Shown piece after piece: positions 1 to 5,064 of a stretch of DNA of 20,197 nt (position 1 is its first letter; each line of letters begins with the position of its first letter). Both the position numbers and the translations under genes were made by a program. Below the pieces are notes generated by a model. It worked only from the letters and a program-made list of their open reading frames with translations. It was not told the origin of the DNA and did not search any database. This stretch comes from a virus, in IMG/VR virus record IMGVR_UViG_3300037042_001426, positions 1-20,197 of that record; one strand, 5' to 3'.

Positions 1-153
1 GTTCTTAGTTTTAGGTTTAACAAATTCTACATGAAACGGTAAGTCCGTTTTAATGTCTAAGTATCTCTTTGATACTGCTCCACTTTTATAGGTTGTGGTT
101 AAAACCTTTGTTAGCTCTCCTTGAAAACTAACAATAGACAATGTTTGTGTCAT
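1..153 (-). CDS. leftward hypothetical protein, 3' part outside window
   Basis: An open frame of 51 codons starts at ATG 153-151 and is still open at the left edge, so only the N-terminus is seen. It begins MTQTLSIVSFQGELTKVL and contains a KSGAVSKRYLDIKTDLPFHV segment. The alternation of short strands (GELTKVL, KRYLDIKT, FHVEFV) suggests a small beta-rich, possibly OB-like fold. It loosely recalls DUF3127-type single-strand-binding-like proteins, but I cannot confirm that. The start is supported by A at -3 and -6 (AAATCACC before ATG), the same context as the next leftward gene. A motif at 181-200 and a terminator at 208-235 separate the two genes, so this one probably has its own promoter. 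Confidence 0.6.
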   Translation of the reverse strand, partial: MTQTLSIVSFQGELTKVLTTTYKSGAVSKRYLDIKTDLPFHVEFVKPKTKN

Positions 154-180
154 GGTGATTTATATCTAGGACCAATGGCT

Positions 181-200
181 GTTTCAGAAATAATTAGGCA
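181..200 (-). promoter_or_regulatory. leftward promoter/operator motif, copy 1
   Basis: Read on the minus strand this is TGCCTAATTATTTCTGAAAC. Near-identical copies lie at 681-699 and 948-966. It sits 28 bases upstream of the ATG of the leftward gene ending at the window edge and just after the terminator of the preceding gene, which is where a promoter is expected. Whether it is a polymerase site or a regulator-binding site cannot be told from sequence. Confidence 0.5.
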
Positions 201-207
201 GTGTGCT

Positions 208-235
208 TGGGAAAAGAAAACCCCGTTAGGGGTTT
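208..235 (-). terminator. rho-independent terminator of the 242-628 gene
   Basis: A perfect 7-bp stem (AAACCCC/GGGGTTT, 218-224 with 229-235) closes a 4-base loop. On the minus strand it is followed by TTTTCTTTT. It lies 7 bases beyond the TAG stop of the leftward gene. Confidence 0.8.
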
Positions 236-241
236 ATCTGT

Positions 242-628
242 CTAGAAGGGAAGTCCATCATCAAGTATGATAACTTGTGGTGGTGGTGGAAGCAAGTTTA
301 GTAGCTGATGTGCTTCAGCTAGCTTCTTCTCTGCAATGGCTATTTTCTTGTCAGCCTTTGCTTGTATCTTCTCGTTTTGGAACACGCTTTGTATGTAAGC
401 AAGTTCCTGCCAGATAGGATGTCCTGAATGACAAACAATGGCAATGAAAGCATGTCCTGTCCTTGTATAAAACATAGACAAGTGCTTTCTGTTATCAGGT
501 GAGATAGCCTGATAAACACGTTCAGCGTCAGCTGTTTTGTAACGTGTTTTGAAGGTTAATGCATTAGCAATGAACCCGTAACCGTATTTCAACGGTTTAA
601 TGCTGTCAAACGTGCAGTTTGTGTACAT
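242..628 (-). CDS. 128-aa protein with SSB-like acidic C-terminal tip
   Basis: The frame runs from ATG 628-626 to a TAG stop at 244-242 and ends at a good terminator. The protein has a mixed N-terminal part (residues 1-75), a lysine/alanine-rich helix (about 85-112, with QAKADKKIAIAEKKLAEAHQ) and a proline run. Its C-terminus is VIILDDGLPF. That ending resembles the DDxxPF tip by which bacterial and phage single-strand-binding proteins recruit partner enzymes. I do not recognise the rest. A role at replicating DNA, as a DNA binder or as a mimic of the SSB tail, is inference. The AAAATCACC start context matches the other leftward gene. The motif copy at 681-699 lies 53 bases upstream. Confidence 0.75.
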   Translation of the reverse strand: MYTNCTFDSIKPLKYGYGFIANALTFKTRYKTADAERVYQAISPDNRKHLSMFYTRTGHAFIAIVCHSGHPIWQELAYIQSVFQNEKIQAKADKKIAIAEKKLAEAHQLLNLLPPPPQVIILDDGLPF

Positions 629-680
629 GGTGATTTTTGAGTAGAGGAATGGTTTGTCTCTAACTCACACAAAATGCATG

Positions 681-699
681 GTTTTGAAATGATTAGGCA
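681..699 (-). promoter_or_regulatory. leftward promoter/operator motif, copy 2
   Basis: The minus strand reads TGCCTAATCATTTCAAAAC, nearly identical to copy 1 apart from one gap and two substitutions. It is 53 bases upstream of the ATG of the 128-residue leftward protein, with no other gene in between. Confidence 0.5.
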
Positions 700-749
700 C
701 ACAGGTTAAGTGCGCGGAAGCGCGTTGGCCCGTGCGGTGGGATGTGTGT

Positions 750-821
750 GAAAAAAAAACATGCAGTTACCGCGTGCCATCCCCTTGCTGCGGTAACCCC
801 TTAGGTATCAGTTGCATGTTT
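750..821 (-). terminator. two-tier hairpin and nine-T terminator (leftward)
   Basis: The outer 9-bp stem pairs 757-765 with 813-821. The inner 8-bp stem pairs 766-773 with 790-797 and has a 16-base loop. Both are perfect. On the minus strand the structure is followed directly by a run of T, whereas the plus side has none, so it acts leftward. The hairpin is more complex than a plain terminator and may be functional RNA in its own right. Confidence 0.65.
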
Positions 822-935
822 AATTCCATGGATATAACTCTACCATGGTAAGTCAGTGTTTTCTTGTACTGGGATTACACTTAACCCAGGCTGACCAAGC
901 TGTGCTCAAAGGTTTATTCCTTATGTTGCAGTCAA
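750..935 (-). ncRNA. putative structured leftward RNA
   Basis: Motif copy 3 (948-966) would start leftward transcription near 935. The first strong stop is the U-tract at about 751-759, giving an RNA of roughly 180 bases with no plausible ORF. Pairings visible within it are: GTCAG/CTGAC (852-856 with 891-895) enclosing CTGGG/CCCAG; two self-complementary CCATGG sites (827-832 and 843-848) able to pair; and the terminal two-tier hairpin at 757-821. The last carries the perfect stems AAACATGCA/TGCATGTTT and GTTACCGC/GCGGTAAC. No tRNA-like cloverleaf fits. Existence, ends and function are inferred. Confidence 0.45.
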
Positions 936-947
936 TACAAATGACTG

Positions 948-966
948 GTTATGAAATAACTAAGCA
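948..966 (-). promoter_or_regulatory. leftward promoter/operator motif, copy 3
   Basis: The minus strand reads TGCTTAGTTATTTCATAAC, 15 of 19 bases identical to copy 2. No gene lies downstream within reach, only the structured RNA candidate and its terminator. A short CAGTCA/TGACTG inverted repeat (930-935 with 943-948) abuts it. Confidence 0.45.
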
Positions 967-970
967 GCCC

Positions 971-1056
971 TATATATACAAATACATTCAAAGCTCTACA
1001 TATATATAAGACATACATTCTCTCCTGTGCCTCCATATACTAACTACTACATACTC
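971..1056. repeat. degenerate ~30-base direct repeats, TATATATA..ACATTC
   Basis: TATATATACAAATACATTC starts at 971 and TATATATAAGACATACATTC starts at 1001. A weaker copy (CATATACTAACTACTACAT) begins about 1034. The spacing is about 30 bases, close to three helical turns. The block is very AT-rich and would melt easily. Confidence 0.5.
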
Positions 1057-1057
1057 A

Positions 1058-1102
1058 ATGACATAGCATCACATGACATAGCCATCACATGTCATAGCCT
1101 CA
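1058..1102. repeat. three tandem 15-16-base repeats, ATGACATAGCCATCAC
   Basis: The copies are ATGACATAGCATCAC (1058-1072), ATGACATAGCCATCAC (1073-1088) and ATGTCATAGCCTCA (1089-1102). They lie head to tail and look like iterons bound by a replication initiator or regulator. No such initiator is encoded in the window. Confidence 0.65.
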
Positions 1103-1115
1103 ATACTCCCAGACA

Positions 1116-1131
1116 AAAAAGAATTCTTTTT
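1116..1131. repeat. 16-bp AT-rich perfect palindrome
   Basis: AAAAAGAATTCTTTTT is perfectly self-complementary and flanked by more A/T. It could be a dimer-binding site or an unwinding element. It lies directly after the tandem repeats. Confidence 0.45.
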
Positions 1132-1171
1132 ATTTTATTCCCAGATTCTAAAACGCCTTGGCTTTTCACAT

Positions 1172-1205
1172 GGGGGGTACCCCTCCCAGCGTTATGACCC
1201 GGGGG
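1172..1205. other. GC palindromes in AT-rich DNA
   Basis: GGGGTACCCC (1174-1183) is a perfect 10-bp palindrome inside GGGGGGTACCCCTCCC. ACCCGGGGGC follows at about 1197-1206. No U-tract follows on either strand, so these are not simple terminators. They stand out sharply from the surrounding base composition. Confidence 0.4.
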
Positions 1206-1219
1206 CTGTTTATAAGAGA

Positions 1220-1291
1220 CCCCTTACACGTTATCACTTACCTGAAAATCCCCTTACACAAGATCACACACATTAAAATTCCCTCACACAT
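1220..1291. repeat. 30-base tandem repeats starting CCCCTTACAC
   Basis: Units start at 1220, 1250 and 1280 with an exact 30-base period. The first two share CCCCTTACAC, a central ATCAC and a terminal AAAAT. The third is shorter and starts TCCCTCACACATAA. The period matches that of the repeat block at 971-1056. They immediately precede the rightward -7-like element. Confidence 0.6.
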
Positions 1292-1317
1292 AATTTTCAT
1301 ATACCAAAAAAAAATTT

Positions 1318-1325
1318 TATATTTG
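1318..1325 (+). promoter_or_regulatory. TAnnTTTG -7 element, rightward
   Basis: TATATTTG matches the Bacteroidota housekeeping -7 consensus TAnnTTTG. A TTTTC at 1294-1298, about 20 bases upstream, is a weak -33 candidate. Transcription would start near 1332. Confidence 0.45.
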
Positions 1326-1331
1326 TAATGC

Positions 1332-1427
1332 TTTGTTCATGTCCTGTGGTTTTGTTTGGTTACGTTCCACAGCAGTGAATTGTTAAATAGAGAGAAACTC
1401 AGAGTAATACTCTGGGTTTTTCTTTTT
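1332..1427 (+). ncRNA. putative rightward small RNA or attenuating leader
   Basis: This is the roughly 95-base interval between the -7 element at 1318-1325 and a strong terminator. It holds one more hairpin (CTGTGG 1344-1349 with CCACAG 1367-1372) and no useful ORF. As no plus-strand gene lies upstream in the window, the terminator must serve this short transcript, either as a free small RNA or as an attenuator ahead of the methyltransferase operon. Confidence 0.35.
1395..1427 (+). terminator. intrinsic terminator just before methyltransferase gene
   Basis: An 11-bp stem with one G-U pair (1395-1405 with 1409-1419) and an AAT loop runs into TTTTTCTTTTT. It ends 10 bases before the ATG of the next gene, an odd place unless it controls that gene or ends a leader RNA. 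Confidence 0.75.
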
Positions 1428-1434
1428 ATATTTG
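1427..1434 (+). promoter_or_regulatory. TATATTTG overlapping terminator tail
   Basis: A second exact TAnnTTTG lies in the U-tract of the terminator, 3 bases before the ATG at 1438. If used, the start site would fall almost on the ATG and give a leaderless message. It could equally be a chance match in T-rich DNA. Confidence 0.3.
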
Positions 1435-1437
1435 TGT

Positions 1438-1980
1438 ATGGAACATTATTATAAGCGTATTGGAGAAGACTGGTTTTCTTATCCTGGATTGTATGAAGGT
1501 ATGGTTGATAGTGCTGAAGATGGCGCGCACTTTGTTGAAGTTGGTACTTGGAAGGGTAGAAGTGCCGTGTTTATGGCTGTAGAGATTATTAACTCTGAGA
1601 AGAAAATACAGTTTGATTGTGTGGATACTTGGACGGCTGTGGATACTCAGTTACCTAAACACATGTACAAGAAGTTGTATGAAACATTCTTGAAGAATAT
1701 AGAGCCGGTTAAGCATGTTATTAATCCTGTGAAAATGCTTTCTGTTAAAGCGGCTGAGGAGTATCAGGATAATAGTCTTGACTTTGTTTTTATTGATGCG
1801 TCTCATGATTATAATTCTGTGCTTGCTGATATTACTGCCTGGTATCCCAAGGTTAAACGTAAGGGTGTTATTGCTGGGCATGATATTGATAGAAAGCCTG
1901 TAAAGGATGCTGTCAAAAAGTATTTAGAAGGGGCTGAGTTTCAAGAGGCTGAGAATTGCTGGATATATTGGAAACCATGA
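1438..1980 (+). CDS. class I SAM-dependent methyltransferase
   Basis: This 180-residue protein looks like the small TylF/Methyltransf_24-type methyltransferases that modify sugars or other small acceptors. The SAM-binding motif I is FVEVGTWKGRSA (residues 32-43). FDCVDTW (59-65) gives the acidic end of strand 2, and DFVFIDASHDY (115-125) and GVIAGHDI (143-150) are the later core motifs, including the metal/acceptor-side DASHDY that is common in this group. I chose ATG 1438 over the in-frame TTG at 1432, which lies inside the terminator tail. The stop overlaps the next ATG (ATGA), so it is translationally coupled to a glycosyltransferase. The substrate is unknown; the pairing suggests O-methylation of a transferred sugar. 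Confidence 0.85.
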   Translation: MEHYYKRIGEDWFSYPGLYEGMVDSAEDGAHFVEVGTWKGRSAVFMAVEIINSEKKIQFDCVDTWTAVDTQLPKHMYKKLYETFLKNIEPVKHVINPVKMLSVKAAEEYQDNSLDFVFIDASHDYNSVLADITAWYPKVKRKGVIAGHDIDRKPVKDAVKKYLEGAEFQEAENCWIYWKP

Positions 1981-2624
1981 AAGTAGAAATTTTTACAACG
2001 GTGGGTAATATGGAGTACATAGTGCCCTTATTTCTTAAACATTACAGGTCAGCTTTTCCTGATGCTGTTATTAATGTTGCTGCTTGTAATTCAACTGATA
2101 ATAGTGTGAAGCTTTGTGAAGAAGCCGGGTGTAAGATTTCTTTCTTCCACGGGTATGTGCCTTATAAGAAAGAGCCTATACTCACACATCTTAAGAATAG
2201 CTGCTGGAAAAAATCTGATGCTGATTGGATTATTGTTTGTGATATAGATGAGCTATGTCACATCAGTCAGAAGGATCTAGTGGACCTAGATGATGTTGAC
2301 ATCATTCGCTTCAATGGTTATAACATGTTTGATGAAGAAGATGTACAAGATCCTGAACTAATGGTCTGGGGTGCTCCTTCTGGACCGTACTCTAAGTGTT
2401 GTATGTTCCGGAAGAGAATAGGTGAGATCCGTTATCAACATGGTGCTCATCTTTGTAAGCCTGCCAAAAACCTTAGAGTTCTAGAAAACAAGTATAAACT
2501 GTTACATTATAAGAGGGGCTGCTTCAATTTTGAGAATTATTGTGCTCTAAATCCTACAGTAAAACGCTCAGCTCATGAGTTAATTTGGAATTATACCCGC
2601 AAAGGTTTAACAAAAGTTTTATAA
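1977..2624 (+). CDS. GT-A fold glycosyltransferase
   Basis: This 215-residue protein is a compact family-2-like glycosyltransferase. The N-terminal strand MKVEIFTTVGNMEYIVPLFLKHY and the DAVINVAACNSTDNSV segment form the usual nucleotide-sugar pocket. DADWIIVCDIDE (residues 81-92) carries the DxD metal-binding motif at D89-D91. The C-terminal part has GAPSGPYSKCCMFRK and YQHGAHLC, reminiscent of acceptor-binding segments. ATG 1977 overlaps the methyltransferase stop by 4 bases. It is shorter than most cellular family members. It probably adds sugar to a virion protein or host glycan; the gene lies directly upstream of the fibre block, but the acceptor is inference. Confidence 0.8.
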   Translation: MKVEIFTTVGNMEYIVPLFLKHYRSAFPDAVINVAACNSTDNSVKLCEEAGCKISFFHGYVPYKKEPILTHLKNSCWKKSDADWIIVCDIDELCHISQKDLVDLDDVDIIRFNGYNMFDEEDVQDPELMVWGAPSGPYSKCCMFRKRIGEIRYQHGAHLCKPAKNLRVLENKYKLLHYKRGCFNFENYCALNPTVKRSAHELIWNYTRKGLTKVL

Positions 2625-2651
2625 AAATTTGCTTCTTTGACAAAAAAGTGT

Positions 2652-2659
2652 TATATTAA
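2652..2659 (+). promoter_or_regulatory. rightward promoter-like TTATATTAA before fibre block
   Basis: TATATTAA sits 19 bases before ATG 2679, with TTTG at 2628-2631 (20 bases upstream) as a candidate -33 element. The same core recurs at 9670-9677 and 19070-19077, each time at a transcription-unit boundary. Confidence 0.45.
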
Positions 2660-2678
2660 AGTATAAAAACTTAATCTC

Positions 2679-3071
2679 ATGAATGAATTCAATCTACAAA
2701 AAAAGTACAACTGGGAACTAGCACATGAACCAATTGTAAAAACCTATAAAGCAATATTATCACAAATAGGTACTAGTGCTCCTGTGCCAACTGTATTAGT
2801 TAACACCTTAGGTGAAAACATAACTATTAACTGGACAAGAACCGGTACGGGTGCTTATGTAGGTACATTATCTGCTGGAGAGTTTAATCCTGCAAAAACT
2901 TACATAACTATACAAGCTGGTTACTATGCACAAACTTATTTTATATTTGCTGGTGTTAATCCTTCTATTACAAGTACAATTGTAGTTGACTCAGAAGATG
3001 CTGCTGCAGCTAATATAGACTTAGGTTTATTAACAGCAGGTACAGCTTTCATAGAAGTGAACTTATACTAA
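2679..3071 (+). CDS. small beta-rich phage structural protein (hypothetical)
   Basis: The protein has 130 residues. An N-terminal helix (EFNLQKKYNWELAHEPIVKT) leads to ISQIG-type text 'YKAILSQIGTSAPVPTVLVN' and then to alternating strands rich in T, G, A and I (residues 45-130) such as INWTRTGTGAYVGTLSAGEF. This pattern is common among small structural or fibre-associated proteins encoded next to tail fibres in Bacteroidota phages, where they are usually left as hypothetical. It is the first gene after a promoter-like motif and is followed 9 bases later by a fibre gene. I infer a virion or fibre-accessory role but recognise no catalytic motif. Confidence 0.6.
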   Translation: MNEFNLQKKYNWELAHEPIVKTYKAILSQIGTSAPVPTVLVNTLGENITINWTRTGTGAYVGTLSAGEFNPAKTYITIQAGYYAQTYFIFAGVNPSITSTIVVDSEDAAAANIDLGLLTAGTAFIEVNLY

Positions 3072-3080
3072 TAATCCAAT

Positions 3081-4568
3081 ATGGACATATTTAATATACA
3101 AGCTCTTATAAGAGAGGGTAGACTTGTTGAACTAAGTGATATAGATCCAACATCATCCTACCTACAAGTAGGTGTGTTTCAGACAGGTAACAGACAGAGT
3201 AATGCTGGTAACGCCGACACCTATCCTTCTTATGCTATTGCTATTAGTGAGATTGGTGGAAACAGTGTCAGTAATAAGAACATAATAGTAGTAGATGCTA
3301 CTTATGGTAATGATGCTTCAGCAGCTGCTGCTGGCAACTATGACTTTAACAAACCATTTCAATCTATTGATAATGCTATATTAAATGCTAGTGTTGGAGA
3401 TACTCTTTGGTTAATGCCTGGTGGAGTTTATTTTGTTAATAACAATCTTCTAGATAAAGCTCTGACTATTTATGCATGGAGTTGTCTATTAATATTTGAA
3501 GGCCCACAAACAGGATCAGCGAATACAACGCTTACAATTAAAGGTAATGCTGATATATATATTTACCCTGGTGGAAGCTTTAATACAACCCCTTGTGTGT
3601 ATGCTAATATAAACATAGAGTGTAAGTTATTCAATACACTTGATGATGTACCTTTTTTACTAGATAACTTTAGCTATATTAGACCCTCTTACTTTACATT
3701 AAAAGCAGATTACTTATTGATAGAAGGCACATTCTTTGCTTTTATAGCATTAAACTATAATGTAAATGTTGATGTAAAAACCTTTGAAAGAAATGTTAGT
3801 GCTCCTCCTCCACTTACTATGGGAGATTTCTGGTTTACTAGTCTTAGTGCTGGTCCTGTTACAGGATTTGATACAACATCTAGATTTAACTTTGGGGGTA
3901 CTGACATTACTTCAAATAATGGTTACTCTGTTATAAAACTAGACTTTGGTGCACCAGAAAATAAATACTTTGTAACAGGTAATTACGTTGCACAAAACAA
4001 TGCTGGAGTAAGTGCTCCAACAGCTATTGTTTCTCATGATACTTCACAAAGTTTTGTAGAGATAGATGCTACAATGAATCTTACAGGTGTAAGTGTTTAT
4101 TGTTCAAGAGGTGATTTATCACAAGCTATAATCAAAGGTAATATTATCCATGATGCTAATACTTATGTATCAGATTTTGCTTCTTGCTATTATATAAGAG
4201 ATGGCAAATTAAAACTGTATGCTGATACTAGAAGTAGGGGTAACCAAATACTTGTTGTACCTGCAGTAACTACATTAACTCCACAAATAGATATTAATAA
4301 CTGTAAGCTAGTTAATGCAGGAGGTCTTAATAATATAATCCTTAATCTAAAAGGTGTTTGTACAATAAGAATGTTTAATGCCAAATTTATAGTAGATCTT
4401 GCTAATACATTTTCAGCTATAGCATCAGCAACAGTACTAGCAGAAGTTTATTCATTATATGATAATGTAGTAATGGATCCTACTATAGGTAATACTTTGA
4501 GTACAGCTTCACCAGATGCTTCAATAGGTGAGCTTACTAACACAAACATGACAGACATAGGATTCTAA
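3081..4568 (+). CDS. tail fibre/adhesin with beta-helix, paralogue A
   Basis: This 495-residue protein has two parts. Residues 1-60 (beginning MDIFNIQALIREGRL, then SYLQVGVFQ, NADTYPSYA) are about 75% identical to the start of the fibre at 5065 and probably form the virion attachment domain. From about residue 66, IIVVDATYGNDAS, NKPFQSIDNAI and GDTLWLMPGGVY are the classic entry to a right-handed parallel beta-helix of the pectin-lyase-like kind. The remainder is a ladder of short T/N/G-rich strands, as expected for a trimeric spike. No catalytic depolymerase residues can be assigned. It is a good candidate for a host-surface receptor-binding protein. Confidence 0.75.
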   Translation: MDIFNIQALIREGRLVELSDIDPTSSYLQVGVFQTGNRQSNAGNADTYPSYAIAISEIGGNSVSNKNIIVVDATYGNDASAAAAGNYDFNKPFQSIDNAILNASVGDTLWLMPGGVYFVNNNLLDKALTIYAWSCLLIFEGPQTGSANTTLTIKGNADIYIYPGGSFNTTPCVYANINIECKLFNTLDDVPFLLDNFSYIRPSYFTLKADYLLIEGTFFAFIALNYNVNVDVKTFERNVSAPPPLTMGDFWFTSLSAGPVTGFDTTSRFNFGGTDITSNNGYSVIKLDFGAPENKYFVTGNYVAQNNAGVSAPTAIVSHDTSQSFVEIDATMNLTGVSVYCSRGDLSQAIIKGNIIHDANTYVSDFASCYYIRDGKLKLYADTRSRGNQILVVPAVTTLTPQIDINNCKLVNAGGLNNIILNLKGVCTIRMFNAKFIVDLANTFSAIASATVLAEVYSLYDNVVMDPTIGNTLSTASPDASIGELTNTNMTDIGF

Positions 4569-4585
4569 CATTTAAAAATAACACA

Positions 4586-4780
4586 ATGAAAATATCAATC
4601 AATACATTAGAAGTAAAAGCAGAAGGCACAAACCGTACATCTATTAGCCTTACTAATACAAACTTTAATACAGAAGTTACTAAACTAGGAATGTCTACTA
4701 AAGTTGTAGACACTGAATCTTTCTCTTCTGGAGAAAAAGCAATAGTGGCTGCATTTGTTAATCTTATAAACAGCAAGTAA
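4586..4780 (+). CDS. 64-aa hypothetical protein in fibre block
   Basis: It begins MKISINTLEVKAEG and ends FVNLINSK. The frame fills the space between two fibre-associated genes exactly, stopping 2 bases before the next ATG, and has the local A-rich start context. The composition is beta-like in the first half and helical (EKAIVAAFVNLI) in the second. I do not recognise it. Position suggests a small assembly or decoration partner of fibre A. Confidence 0.6.
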   Translation: MKISINTLEVKAEGTNRTSISLTNTNFNTEVTKLGMSTKVVDTESFSSGEKAIVAAFVNLINSK

Positions 4781-4782
4781 TT

Positions 4783-5052
4783 ATGAGTGTAGGCAATACA
4801 AAAGATTATGGTAATAAGTGGGGTAACAACTTCCCATACCAGTTAGCAGTATTAAAATTGCTAGATCAAATAGCTAATGTATCACCGGCATCCGCAGTCT
4901 CCGATGCTTACTTTGAAGGAGCTACAAATGCTGCTACTATAGCTTTATACCAAGCTTGGAAAGTAGCTAATCCTACTAAGCAGGTATTATCCAAAATCAT
5001 GATGGTTGATAACACAACCCTACAGTCAGGACTATACATTGAATATGTTTAA
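4783..5052 (+). CDS. 89-aa fibre-partner protein, paralogue A
   Basis: The N-terminus MSVGNTKDYGNK, then NNFPYQLAVLKLLDQI, matches the start of the 215-residue protein at 6418 (MSIGN, GNK, NNFPYQL, LQLLGAI). Each copy directly follows or accompanies a fibre with the shared MDIFNIQAL start, so fibre and partner appear to have been duplicated together. Its remaining 55 residues end in a short strand (SGLYIEYV). A role as connector or fibre-tip partner is inferred from order only. Confidence 0.65.
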   Translation: MSVGNTKDYGNKWGNNFPYQLAVLKLLDQIANVSPASAVSDAYFEGATNAATIALYQAWKVANPTKQVLSKIMMVDNTTLQSGLYIEYV

Positions 5053-5064
5053 CTTAAAAATCAA

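Larger units (their letters stand above)
629..1437. other. 809-base non-coding switch/possible origin region
   Basis: No convincing coding frame exists on either strand. The region separates leftward from rightward transcription. From left to right it contains motif copy 2, a GC-rich stretch with a CGCG/CGCG hairpin (about 704-717), a large leftward hairpin and RNA candidate, motif copy 3, and two blocks of direct repeats. These are followed by an AT palindrome, GC palindromes, a third repeat block and a rightward promoter-leader-terminator unit. Repeats plus palindromes at a transcription divergence are typical of phage replication origins and control loci, but no origin is proven here. Confidence 0.6.

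Noticed and set aside
757-900. tRNA gene on the minus strand
   Set aside because: CTGGG/CCCAG and other stems exist but loop sizes do not fit D, anticodon and T arms, and no CCA-compatible acceptor stem was found.
971-1291. CRISPR array
   Set aside because: Repeats are short, adjacent or degenerate and lack unique spacers of constant length; no cas genes are present. The nuclease at 12274 is a lone RecB-like protein.
2637-2657. Standard sigma-70 promoter from TTGACA and TATATT
   Set aside because: The two elements are separated by only 9 bases instead of about 17, so the classical pairing does not work; the TTTG at 2628 with 20-base spacing is a better partner.
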